Position numbers and translations under genes: made by a program. The notes beneath the pieces are model-generated. The model made no database searches and had not been told where the DNA came from. It was given only the letters and a program-made list of their open reading frames with translations. This document shows, piece after piece, positions 36,728 through 44,609 of a stretch of DNA of 64,000 bases; the stretch's first letter is position 1; each line of letters opens with the position of its first letter. The DNA is taken from NCBI RefSeq assembly GCF_026319305.1, contig NZ_JAPDMV010000001.1, positions 57,310 through 121,309 of the forward strand. The letters are read 5' to 3'. The stretch comes from Methylophaga sp. OBS4. Its GTDB lineage: Bacteria > Pseudomonadota > Gammaproteobacteria > Nitrosococcales > Methylophagaceae.

Positions 36728-37366
36728 ATGAGCAAAATATTTGTAAACATCGGACTTAGTCTAGACGGCTACATGGCACCGAAAGGAATGACCATAGAGA
36801 ATTGGAATAGGCCTGAGTTCAAGGACTGGGGAGCGAAGTGGGGTACGATGATGAGCTGGATTCTTAAACAGCAATACTTCCGCGAGAACCTCAAGTTCGG
36901 GCCAGGCGGAGAGACCGGTCCGGTTAATGACCTGCTTCGTTACACCATGGAGCGTAGCGGCGCAAACATCATGGGCAAGAGAATGTTCGAGCAAGGCGAG
37001 GTCTCATGGCCCGATGAGGCTCCGTTTCACACTCCAGTATACGTTCTTACCCACGAGAAGCGCGAACCCTGGATCCGGCCTGGCGGGACGACGTTCTACT
37101 TCGTTAACGACGGCCCGGAGAGTGCCCTTGAGCAGGCTAGAGAGTCTGCAGGCGGTCGCGATATTCGCATCTCTGGTGGCGCGGACGTAATCCAGCAGTA
37201 TTTAAACTTGGGTGTCATTGACGAGCTAGAAATTGCCTTAGCGCCAGTATTATTTGGCGGTGGAAGACGATTGTTCGAGAACCTGCACGAGGCCATGCCA
37301 AAGTTTCGTGTCGACGAGGTACTCAATACTCCAGATGCTACACACTTGCGGTATGTACGTGCATAA
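36728..37366 (+). CDS. RibD/DHFR-like reductase on a cassette
   Basis: 212 residues from ATG 36728 (GAGGAA upstream). The opening SKIFVNIGLSLDGYMAPKG and the ending GGADVIQQYLNLGVIDELEIALAPVLFGGGRRLF mark the RibD C-terminal (dihydrofolate-reductase-like) fold, an NADPH-binding reductase domain. Such stand-alone proteins are common in cassette arrays. It lacks the folate-site signature needed to call a trimethoprim-resistance DHFR, so drug resistance is not claimed. The substrate is unknown. Confidence 0.85.
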   Translation: MSKIFVNIGLSLDGYMAPKGMTIENWNRPEFKDWGAKWGTMMSWILKQQYFRENLKFGPGGETGPVNDLLRYTMERSGANIMGKRMFEQGEVSWPDEAPFHTPVYVLTHEKREPWIRPGGTTFYFVNDGPESALEQARESAGGRDIRISGGADVIQQYLNLGVIDELEIALAPVLFGGGRRLFENLHEAMPKFRVDEVLNTPDATHLRYVRA

Positions 37367-37371
37367 GGCCG

Positions 37372-37443
37372 GCCTCACAAGCGCATGTTGCCGGACTGGT
37401 TTTCCGCTACGCTCCAAACCAGCCGCAAATGCGAGCGTTATGC
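37372..37443 (+). other. attC recombination site 4
   Basis: GCCTCAC (37372-37378) and core GTTATGC (37437-37443) enclose a long imperfect hairpin (GCGCAT..TTGC..CTGGTTT paired with AAACCAG..GCAA..ATGCG). The large stem is typical of the longer attC class. Confidence 0.85.
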
Positions 37444-37486
37444 ATAGATACCACCATCAGAATTTACACGAATATAAGGATTAAAG

Positions 37487-37948
37487 ATGTTTGTATCACG
37501 GTGGAACTGGGCATGGAGCTGGAGCCCAAGTCCTAAAATACATTTTTCCATTGCGCTAGTTATGACCCTAGTTGCGCTTATCCTATTTTTTGTCTCAATT
37601 TCATATTCATATAGACAAGTTACGCAGAATCCAATTGTGGATGGCATCGTAGTAAAGAGCATTCCTGGAGCTGATGGTGTTCACACTCCCGTCATTGAGT
37701 ACAATATACCTACTGAAGGGGCCAAGAGGTTTAAGTCAAAGCTTTCCTCAAGGCCAGAATCATATTTCGTAGGTGATTCTGTAAAAGTTATATTGGTCGG
37801 TCCGGAATTAAAACCAAAACTCAACAGTTTTTTTAGCGTTTATGGATTAAGCGCTTTTTTCTTATTGTTTTCTTCGATATGCGCTATTGGTACGACAGTA
37901 ATTTACTTTACTCGAGTTAAGGCCGGGGAATCAATAGAGTCAGACTGA
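37487..37948 (+). CDS. DUF3592-type membrane protein on a cassette
   Basis: 153 residues. One membrane helix near residues 23-43, a central beta-rich periplasmic-type domain (VDGIVVKSIPGADGVHTPVIEYNIP, then SYFVGDSVKVILVGPELKPKLNSFFSVYG), and a second helix near residues 118-140. This layout is that of DUF3592 proteins. AAGGA precedes ATG 37487. It is the last clear cassette gene before a truncated attC. Function unknown. Confidence 0.75.
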   Translation: MFVSRWNWAWSWSPSPKIHFSIALVMTLVALILFFVSISYSYRQVTQNPIVDGIVVKSIPGADGVHTPVIEYNIPTEGAKRFKSKLSSRPESYFVGDSVKVILVGPELKPKLNSFFSVYGLSAFFLLFSSICAIGTTVIYFTRVKAGESIESD

Positions 37949-37985
37949 ACCTCCGCTTCGCAGCTCCTTACCCAAATCGTTAAGA
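37944..37985 (+). other. Truncated attC at the distal end of the array
   Basis: ACTGAAC (37944-37950) and a core-like GTTAAGA (37979-37985) with CCGCTTCGCAGCTCCTTACC between them. This looks like the 3' half of a large attC; the pairing 5' arm is missing. The CDF gene starts 20 bases downstream, so it may have been the next cassette. Confidence 0.45.
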
Positions 37986-38005
37986 TTGTCAGTGAGATTT
38001 ATAAA

Positions 38006-38620
38006 ATGGCTGGTTGCTGTGATGACGATTATGCAATAGATGCCCTTCGCGAAAGGCAGCGTGGAACACTGAAAATTGTGCTCGGCGTCAATGCCGTATT
38101 GTTCCTGGTTGTAGTGATAGCCGCGCTTTATGGCCAGTCATCGGCGCTGCTCGCCGATAGTCTTGATAACCTCGGGGATGCTTTGACATATGGTCTTAGC
38201 CTGTACGCTGTTTCCAGAGGTGCTGCGGTAAAGGCCAAAGTCGCCTTGTTTAAGGGCGGTCTGATTTTCTTGGCAGCTTGTGCGGTGCTTGCTCAAATTA
38301 TCTACAGGGTTTTCGTTCCAAGCGTCCCTGTGTTTGAAGTTATGGGTACGTTCAGCCTTCTCGGCCTGGCGGCAAACTCATTCTGTCTTTATTTGCTTTG
38401 GCGGCATCGTTACGAAGATGTAAATATGAGTTCAGTGTGGGAGTGTTCACGTAACGATATTGCATCGAATCTTTCGGTTTTTGTGGCGGCCGGGGCTGTC
38501 TGGTTTACCGGTTCGGGCTGGCCCGATATCGTGGTCGCTATCGGTTTGGTGTGGTTGTTAATGCGTTCCGCTATTCGTGTTATCACTTCTGCCATGCATG
38601 AACTTCGTTCTGCAAACTGA
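38006..38620 (+). CDS. Short CDF-family cation transporter
   Basis: 204 residues with about six membrane helices. The metal-site motif LLADSLDNLGD lies in the second helix and NDIASNLSV in the fifth, as in cation diffusion facilitators. The usual C-terminal cytosolic domain is absent, so the protein is about 100 residues shorter than ZitB or CzcD. The N-terminus has MAGCCDDD, a possible metal ligand. It should export Zn, Cd or Co by proton exchange. It follows the cassette array and may once have been a cassette itself. Confidence 0.85.
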   Translation: MAGCCDDDYAIDALRERQRGTLKIVLGVNAVLFLVVVIAALYGQSSALLADSLDNLGDALTYGLSLYAVSRGAAVKAKVALFKGGLIFLAACAVLAQIIYRVFVPSVPVFEVMGTFSLLGLAANSFCLYLLWRHRYEDVNMSSVWECSRNDIASNLSVFVAAGAVWFTGSGWPDIVVAIGLVWLLMRSAIRVITSAMHELRSAN

Positions 38621-38633
38621 TAGCTCACTGCGG

Positions 38634-38942
38634 ATGGATAAGTCGGTGGGGCAGGCCATTTCCAGCATGGAAAATATCCTGCGGCAGGGAAAGCATCGAA
38701 TCCAAATCTTTTCCAAATCTTTCGAAAAACTGCCGATATTGTTTGCAATGGATGCCAAGCTCGCTATTCCTGATGGATTTAAATACGATTTGGATTGAAA
38801 AAAAGCAGGCAGCAACGCCTATTGTGCCGGTCATATCGGTTGCAGCTCAGGTGGTGGTAGCGGTTGCGCCGGTGATTCATCGGGTTGCGGTGGCGATGAG
38901 TCACGCAATTCAACCTTGCAATCAGCGCAGGAAGGGGCATGA
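38634..38942 (+). pseudogene. Split Cys/Gly-rich reading frame
   Basis: A frame opening at ATG 38634 runs to a TGA at 38796-38798 and continues in the same frame to TGA 38940-38942. The downstream part is Cys/Gly-rich (AYCAGHIGCSSGGGSGCAG, then DSSGCGGDESRN), like the tails of some small membrane proteins with GC-rich repeats. No ribosome-binding site or family supports a functional gene. The remaining bases to 39099 hold nothing else clear. Confidence 0.35.
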
Positions 38943-39099
38943 GCCGGTTTCAGTTCGTAGCAGCTTGAATTTTCTTTAGCTACGCTCCTCAAAATAAACT
39001 TTCAAAAAATCATAGGGTTAGTTTTGCTTGGTAGTGGGTTGCCTATATCGCGACACCATTTTTTTTAAATTGTTCCTTGATACATATTGTATTCGTATA

Positions 39100-39120
39100 G
39101 ATAATGATAACGATTATCAT
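39100..39120 (+). promoter_or_regulatory. Fur box upstream of the FecA-like receptor
   Basis: GATAATGATAACGATTATCAT matches the 19-base Fur consensus built from GATAAT hexamers, 31 bases before the receptor start. It implies iron repression of the receptor. Confidence 0.85.
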
Positions 39121-39151
39121 TTAGTTTACAGATGAGAGGAGCAAAATTTAA

Positions 39152-41263
39152 ATGAATCAAAATGGTGCTGTAAAACAGGGACTAACAAGCCTGTTTCGGA
39201 AGAAAAAGCTGGCAGTGGCGGTGACCTTGCTGGCAACGGCAGGAGGGTATGCCCATGCCGCAGAGAGCGGAGAGACAGACCCTGCAAAGCTTGGCTCTAT
39301 CGTAGTCAGCTCTGACTGGCTAGGTGAGGCGTCAGAAGAAAGCGTCAAAGTCTATCCCGGTTCACGTCAGTTGCTGACCAGCGAAGATCTGCATGAATCC
39401 GGTGCTTTGAACCTGGAAGATGCCTTGCGTAAAGTCAACGGTGTACAAGTGCTGGATGAAACCGGCACCGGCATTTTGCCAAACATTGGTATCCGCGGTC
39501 TGAATCCGCTGCGCAGTGAAAGACTGCAAATGCTGGTTGATGGTTATCCCGTAGCGATAGGTCCATATACAAATACGGGCGTATCGCTGTTTCCAGTGAC
39601 ATTGCCCAGTATTGAAGCAGTCGATGTCGTACGTGGTGGCGCCGCCGTACATTACGGCCCGAATAACGTCGGCGGTGTATTGAACCTGGTCACACGGCCG
39701 ATTTCACGTGACTTCGAACAAACTCTCCGTGAACGTATAACCATTGCTGACCACACCGGTAATGTGTTTTACGATACTTATTATCGTGCTTCCGGTTTTG
39801 TTACTGATGACTTCGGTTTGCAGTTCCAGGCCAATATTCAGGATGGCGAGGGTTTCCGCGACCACTCCGATACCGATGTGAAAAACTTTATTCTCGACGC
39901 GCAGTATTTTGTCAATGACGCCAATGATCTTGCCATGCAGTTGCAATACTATGATGTCGAAGCTGATCTGCCCGGTTCATTGAGTCCGGCGGCCTATCGC
40001 GATGATCGGACGCAATCACAGCGCCCGCATGATGCTTATGATGCCGATATGCTGCGCGGCACGTTGACCTGGACCTTCGCGCCCAGCAACGATGTTGAGT
40101 TTCAATGGCGTAACTTTGCCCATAAAGCGGATAGAACCTTCTTTTTCGGTCAGGATCTGACCAGCGGTGGTAACTGGGCTGACCCGGCCGGCACGGCATC
40201 GCATGTTGCCGATTCACCGCGTGTGTTTCATGTTTACGGCACCGAGCCACGCTTAACCGTGCGTAGCGGCATGCATACGGTCACTGCCGGTGCCCGTTTT
40301 GTTAAAGAACAGGTCAGTTTTGATGTTAATCGTTTGAATCTGGCAAGCGGCGATTACAGTGAAGTGCGTAACTGGAACTTTGATACCGAAGCCGTCGCGT
40401 TATATCTGAGTGATTCGATGACGTTCCTCAATGACAGGCTGACCGTCACACCGGGTGTGCGTTATGAAGATGTCAGCACCGATTTTGAAGACAGAGTCAG
40501 TGGCTTTAATGATGAGAATGACACCGATAAATTCCTGCCCGGCCTGACCATCGGTTTGCAGGCGACGGATAACTGGTTCCTGTTTGCCAATGCGCAGCGC
40601 TCACTGGTGCCGGTGCAAACCGCTCAGGTGACCCGTGAAGGTGATGTCGCCAACGAACTGGCCTGGAATTATGAAGTCGGTGCCCGTACTCAGGTCACAC
40701 CGGATCTAAATGTCAGCGCGACCTTGTTCCGTATCGACTACAAAGATCAGATCCAGTTCAACTCTGGCACCAGCAAGTTCGAAAACCTTGGCGAAACCCG
40801 CCATGAAGGTATCGAGCTGACTGGCGACTGGCAGGCGACGCCACATTGGAACTTTGGTTTGGGTTACACCTACCTGGATACTGAGCAACTGGCTGGTGAC
40901 AACAAAGGTAATGAATTGGCCAATGCACCGGAACACCATTTCAGCGCTGAAGCCAACTACCGTTATCAAAACTGGCAGGCCAGTCTGACCGGTCTGTATG
41001 TCAGCGAAAGCTTCAGCGATGCGGCCAATACCGAAGAAGAAACCGCCAACGGCAGTGCCGGTGAATTGCCGTCATACACCTTGGTCAATACCCGCATCAG
41101 CCGTGACTTTGCTATCAGTGGTGATAAAAAGCTGCAACTGGCCTTTGCGGTTAACAACCTGCTGGATAAAGAGTATTACTTCCGCGGCGTCGATGTCAGC
41201 CCGGTTGGCCGTTTGCCGGCTCCGGGGCGCTCGTTCATTCTGGAAGGCAGTCTCGACTTCTAG
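39152..41263 (+). CDS. TonB-dependent receptor, FecA-like
   Basis: 703 residues. Signal peptide to about residue 36 (ending AHA), plug domain with IGIRGLNPLRSERLQMLVDG and VRGGAAVHYGPNNVGGVLNLVTR, then a 22-strand barrel with a terminal Phe. The plug motifs match ferric dicitrate receptor FecA. No N-terminal signalling domain is present, so it is a receptor without the FecIR-type relay. AGAGGAGC precedes ATG 39152. Fur-box control and a terminator at 41288 define a single-gene unit. Confidence 0.9.
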   Translation: MNQNGAVKQGLTSLFRKKKLAVAVTLLATAGGYAHAAESGETDPAKLGSIVVSSDWLGEASEESVKVYPGSRQLLTSEDLHESGALNLEDALRKVNGVQVLDETGTGILPNIGIRGLNPLRSERLQMLVDGYPVAIGPYTNTGVSLFPVTLPSIEAVDVVRGGAAVHYGPNNVGGVLNLVTRPISRDFEQTLRERITIADHTGNVFYDTYYRASGFVTDDFGLQFQANIQDGEGFRDHSDTDVKNFILDAQYFVNDANDLAMQLQYYDVEADLPGSLSPAAYRDDRTQSQRPHDAYDADMLRGTLTWTFAPSNDVEFQWRNFAHKADRTFFFGQDLTSGGNWADPAGTASHVADSPRVFHVYGTEPRLTVRSGMHTVTAGARFVKEQVSFDVNRLNLASGDYSEVRNWNFDTEAVALYLSDSMTFLNDRLTVTPGVRYEDVSTDFEDRVSGFNDENDTDKFLPGLTIGLQATDNWFLFANAQRSLVPVQTAQVTREGDVANELAWNYEVGARTQVTPDLNVSATLFRIDYKDQIQFNSGTSKFENLGETRHEGIELTGDWQATPHWNFGLGYTYLDTEQLAGDNKGNELANAPEHHFSAEANYRYQNWQASLTGLYVSESFSDAANTEEETANGSAGELPSYTLVNTRISRDFAISGDKKLQLAFAVNNLLDKEYYFRGVDVSPVGRLPAPGRSFILEGSLDF

Positions 41264-41287
41264 TATTCAGAGCGTAGCTCGATAAAG

Positions 41288-41323
41288 AAAAGGCAGCGTA
41301 ATGAAAGTTACGCTGCCTTTTTT
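41288..41323 (+). terminator. Rho-independent terminator of the receptor gene
   Basis: AAAAGGCAGCGTAA, loop, TTACGCTGCCTTTTTT: a 14-base stem with a T-run 25 bases after the receptor stop. Confidence 0.93.
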
Positions 41324-41461
41324 ATATGCATTAAATGGTTGTTTGTTAATTACCCCAACTTGTTTTTGGACGATTGCCTTATGGCTATCAGTATGGAAGT
41401 ATTAAAAAACAAATGCCCTTGTCTGGCCGGGGACAATATCAAAATTTACAGGGAAGTTAAG

Positions 41462-41887
41462 ATGAGAACATTGTCACTGACTTTATTAATTTTGTATTTG
41501 TCTATGAATACTTCTTATGCGGAGATATTCAAATGGGTGGATGAAAACGGCGACGTTCACTTTTCAGATAAAAAACCCGAAACCGCAGCCGCGGATCAAG
41601 TGGCGTTAAAAATTAATACATACACGCAGGTCAGTATCGATAATTCCATATTCGATGTCGGCCCTGAAGTAGTGATGTATTCCACTGAGTGGTGCGGGTT
41701 TTGTAAAAAGGCCAGAAAGTATTTCAGAGATAATAATATTGCCTTCACTGATTACGATATCGAAAAGAATTTGGCAGCAAAACAACGATATGACCAAATG
41801 GGAGCAACCGGTGTGCCTGTCATTCTGGTTGAAGACAAAAGAATGAATGGCTTTAATGTTGAGGGATTTAAACGGATCTATCAATAA
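41462..41887 (+). CDS. Secreted DUF4124-glutaredoxin fusion protein
   Basis: About 141 residues. A signal peptide (MRTLSLTLLILYLSMNTSYA) is followed by a DUF4124 segment (EIFKWVDENGDVHFSDKKPE) and a glutaredoxin domain with the redox motif STEWCGFCKKA and the cis-Pro loop ATGVPVILVE. The signal peptide puts the redox site in the periplasm, where it probably acts on disulfides of envelope proteins. AGGGAAG precedes ATG 41462; the frame extends upstream without another signal. It converges on the next gene with a 22-base gap. Confidence 0.85.
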   Translation: MRTLSLTLLILYLSMNTSYAEIFKWVDENGDVHFSDKKPETAAADQVALKINTYTQVSIDNSIFDVGPEVVMYSTEWCGFCKKARKYFRDNNIAFTDYDIEKNLAAKQRYDQMGATGVPVILVEDKRMNGFNVEGFKRIYQ

Positions 41888-41909
41888 GCATTGAGATAGC
41901 TCAGCAAGA

Positions 41910-43598
41910 CTATTCATACTCACCAGCACGCAGCAATGGCAGAAGTTCTCTTAACGGTCTTTCGGGAAGGTTAACTAATATTTCATCGTTGGAACCTTCA
42001 ATTTCCAGCAAACGAACCAAGCCATTGAGACCGTGACAAACAGCATCGGTACGTACAGTCCGGGTATTGAAATTGGTAATAAAACCGCCTAAAGCCCGCT
42101 CAGGATTTTTGATATTAAAGCTGTTTGTTTCGTTATAGGCATTTTGCACTAGCCAGCGGCTGGTATGTCGCATGGCTTGTCGATAAGGTTGGCAGTCATC
42201 CGAGGCTTGTGCCTTGCAGAATTTGTGCAATTCTCCCATGACTTCGTTGATCCAGCCGTTGCCACTGGTTGTCATGGCATCAAGGTAACGGCCATGGTTA
42301 AAAGCATCATCGGGATTATCAATTTGCCTTGATAGCAGCATATCTGCAATCTGATTGATGGTAGTCAGGTAAGCCGGTGCAGGGTCGACTTTTGCCAGAT
42401 CAAGGAGTGACATCATGACCCAGCTGGATGAAATCGAGTTGGGCGGGCGATAGTCATCGGCGACAAGCGGCCCCTGGGTGGCGACGTCAGTAAGAAATAG
42501 CCCGGCAATCTTGCGGGCACCATCAAGATAGCGTTCGTCTTCAGTTTGAGCATATAGCCTTGAGAGGGCGGAGAGAACCTGGCCGGTGTAAAGAAAGGAG
42601 TGTTTGTCTTCGGATTCCGACTCTTCACCATTACATTTGGCAATCGGCGTGACATGGCCGTCTTCTTTTATCGTAGACAGTAACCAGTCTCCAGCTGCCC
42701 TGGCCGCATCAAGGTACTGTTTTTCGTCCGGGTAGAGCTCATGCATTAACAGTAAAGTGAACACGGTTTTTGAGGTAGTGCCCACCACAATACGACAGGT
42801 GCTTTCCTGTGTTTCCGGGTTAAAACCATACTCAAAGCCGCCTGCGTTGGGGCCGGTTTTCAGTTGCCTGTCCAGAAGAAAACTGGCGATATCTTTAAAG
42901 TAAGATTCCAGTGCCAGGTCTTTTTGGTACTGGTACAACTTGATAAGCGTGTACAAGGCGGTAGCTGTGTAGGTGGTACGCAGTAAGGTTTGGGATGTGT
43001 CCTTATCGGCATCATAGAATTTAAAGAAACCGGCATAATCGGGATGCATATGACGCAACAAATATGCCTGGCTGTCCTTGATTTGCTTTTTAAGCGCTTC
43101 AACATCTAGTTGCCTGACTGCGACGCGGTTTCCCAGTAACTCCAGGCCATGATCTTGATAATCTATCAGGGTGTAGCTTTTTGCGGGGTGATAATCAAAA
43201 TTAACTTTGAAACGATAGTCTTCAAGGGTCGATGCTGCGGTCTTGTCAGTGGCTTGCATGGCAAGGTTTGTGGCTTGTTTCAGCGTGCTGGTGAGGTCCT
43301 TGCCTGTCGCCTCGCCTTGGCCAGCCAGTTGGCCTTGATAATAAGCTGTGACTTCAATATTCCAGTGAGTTAGCTGATAGCTGTTATTCCATTGCTTTTC
43401 CAGTTGATCAAGTTCTTCAAAAGGCACGTCTGAAAAATGCTGAGAGGCAAAGCCTTTTACAAAATCTATCACTTGGGCGCGGAATACCTGATGGCCAACA
43501 TCAGGGACAAAAACAGTTTTGTCTTCTACTGTTTCGATGGCCGCAGCGGGGCTGAGTAACATCCCGAAGAGCATGAACAAGACGAAGAATCTGGACAT
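41910..43598 (-). CDS. Large secreted protein, predicted alpha/alpha-toroid
   Basis: 562 residues. A signal peptide (residues 1-20, ending AAA) is followed by a beta-containing domain to about residue 160. Helical repeats with aromatic and His/Trp-containing loops follow (FEYGFNPETQESTCRIV, then GNGWINEVMGELHKF, then FITNFNTRTVRTDAVCHGLNG). The repeat pattern recalls alpha/alpha-barrel glycan-active enzymes, but no catalytic pair can be named. Family not recognised. The gene stands alone. Confidence 0.7.
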   Translation of the reverse strand: MSRFFVLFMLFGMLLSPAAAIETVEDKTVFVPDVGHQVFRAQVIDFVKGFASQHFSDVPFEELDQLEKQWNNSYQLTHWNIEVTAYYQGQLAGQGEATGKDLTSTLKQATNLAMQATDKTAASTLEDYRFKVNFDYHPAKSYTLIDYQDHGLELLGNRVAVRQLDVEALKKQIKDSQAYLLRHMHPDYAGFFKFYDADKDTSQTLLRTTYTATALYTLIKLYQYQKDLALESYFKDIASFLLDRQLKTGPNAGGFEYGFNPETQESTCRIVVGTTSKTVFTLLLMHELYPDEKQYLDAARAAGDWLLSTIKEDGHVTPIAKCNGEESESEDKHSFLYTGQVLSALSRLYAQTEDERYLDGARKIAGLFLTDVATQGPLVADDYRPPNSISSSWVMMSLLDLAKVDPAPAYLTTINQIADMLLSRQIDNPDDAFNHGRYLDAMTTSGNGWINEVMGELHKFCKAQASDDCQPYRQAMRHTSRWLVQNAYNETNSFNIKNPERALGGFITNFNTRTVRTDAVCHGLNGLVRLLEIEGSNDEILVNLPERPLRELLPLLRAGEYE

Positions 43599-43808
43599 AT
43601 CGCTACTTCCTTAAGATGTCTGATTCTACCACCAACCACCATAAAAATGATGGGCTGAATATAGCTGCCGGCAGTCAGATTACTTCTCCGGTCAGACCAT
43701 AAAATAACAAAGGCAGTCAACTTGGTTTTTGGTCTGCTGGGGAGTGGTAGTAAACTGTTTTTTATTGAAAAGGTGTACGCTATCATTCAGTAAAAAAAGA
43801 ATCCTGTA

Positions 43809-43901
43809 GTCCCTATCCGAAAGGCAGAGTAGAGATGCCTGACTGGATGCACCAGTTGAATTCAATAGTATCCGTAAGCTTAGTCGGAGGCGGGATGGGA
43901 C
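43809..43901 (+). promoter_or_regulatory. Structured mRNA leader before the hemolysin-III-like gene
   Basis: GTCCC (43809-43813) pairs with GGGAC (43897-43901), enclosing hairpins AGGCA/TGCCT (43822-43840) and ACTGG/CCAGT (43842-43856). An enclosing stem with two internal hairpins 36 bases before the start codon is riboswitch-like. I cannot assign it to a known class. Confidence 0.35.
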
Positions 43902-43937
43902 GGCGGCTTTGTCAACAGGCTTTGAAAGGAACTTGTT

Positions 43938-44594
43938 ATGCGCATACCGCTTGCAAAACCCTGGCGTGAGCAATCTCATGTGGAAGAGGTCGCGAACAGC
44001 CTCAGCCACGGTATAGGTCTATTTGCTGCACTTGTCGGCGTGCCGTTTCTTATCATGCATGCAACACGGCACGGAGATGTCGCGTTTGTTGTCGGTGCGA
44101 GCATCTTCTCCGCCACCATGATATTGCTTTACCTTTCCTCCACGCTCTACCACGCATTACCCCGTGGCAAGGTTAAGCGTGTTTTCCGAATCATCGAACA
44201 TTCCGCGATCTTTCTTCTTATCGCCGGTACCTACACACCGTTCACGCTTGGGGTACTTAACGGCACATGGGGCTGGACACTTTTCGGACTTGTTTGGGGG
44301 CTTGCTATTGCCGGTGTGGCACTGAAGATATTCGAGAAAAAAGGCCATCCCATATTTTCTACCTGCCTTTATCTGCTGATGGGGTGGATTATCGTAATCG
44401 CAATTGATCCGCTACTGGCCAGAGTGCCTTCAGCGGGCGTGCTCTGGTTGCTTGCGGGCGGCTTGTTTTACACTGGCGGTGTCGCCTTTTTCGCAATCGG
44501 TTCACAACTGCGGTATGGACACTTCATCTGGCACCTGTTTGTGATTGCCGGTACCGTATGCCATTATTTTGCCGTACTCTGGTATGCGGCTTAA
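43938..44594 (+). CDS. Hemolysin III / PAQR-type membrane protein
   Basis: 218 residues, seven membrane helices. Conserved features include EVANSLSHGIGLFAALVG near the N-terminus, SSTLYHAL, a central Glu/His pair (FRIIEHSAIFLLIAGTYTPF) and a C-terminal WHLFVIAGTVCHYFAVLWY. The His residues match the zinc-site pattern of PAQR proteins. The name is historical; a role in membrane lipid homeostasis is now favoured. AAGGAA lies before ATG 43938. The leader is structured. Confidence 0.9.
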   Translation: MRIPLAKPWREQSHVEEVANSLSHGIGLFAALVGVPFLIMHATRHGDVAFVVGASIFSATMILLYLSSTLYHALPRGKVKRVFRIIEHSAIFLLIAGTYTPFTLGVLNGTWGWTLFGLVWGLAIAGVALKIFEKKGHPIFSTCLYLLMGWIIVIAIDPLLARVPSAGVLWLLAGGLFYTGGVAFFAIGSQLRYGHFIWHLFVIAGTVCHYFAVLWYAA

Positions 44595-44609
44595 TCGTTG
44601 GGTTACAAG

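Noticed and set aside
36728..37366. Trimethoprim-resistance dihydrofolate reductase
   Set aside because: Only the RibD/DHFR-like fold is supported; the folate-binding signature and length of dfr genes are not matched.
43809..43901. Assignment of the leader to the yybP-ykoY manganese riboswitch
   Set aside because: An AGTAG occurs, but the conserved GGGGAGTAG and downstream motifs are absent.
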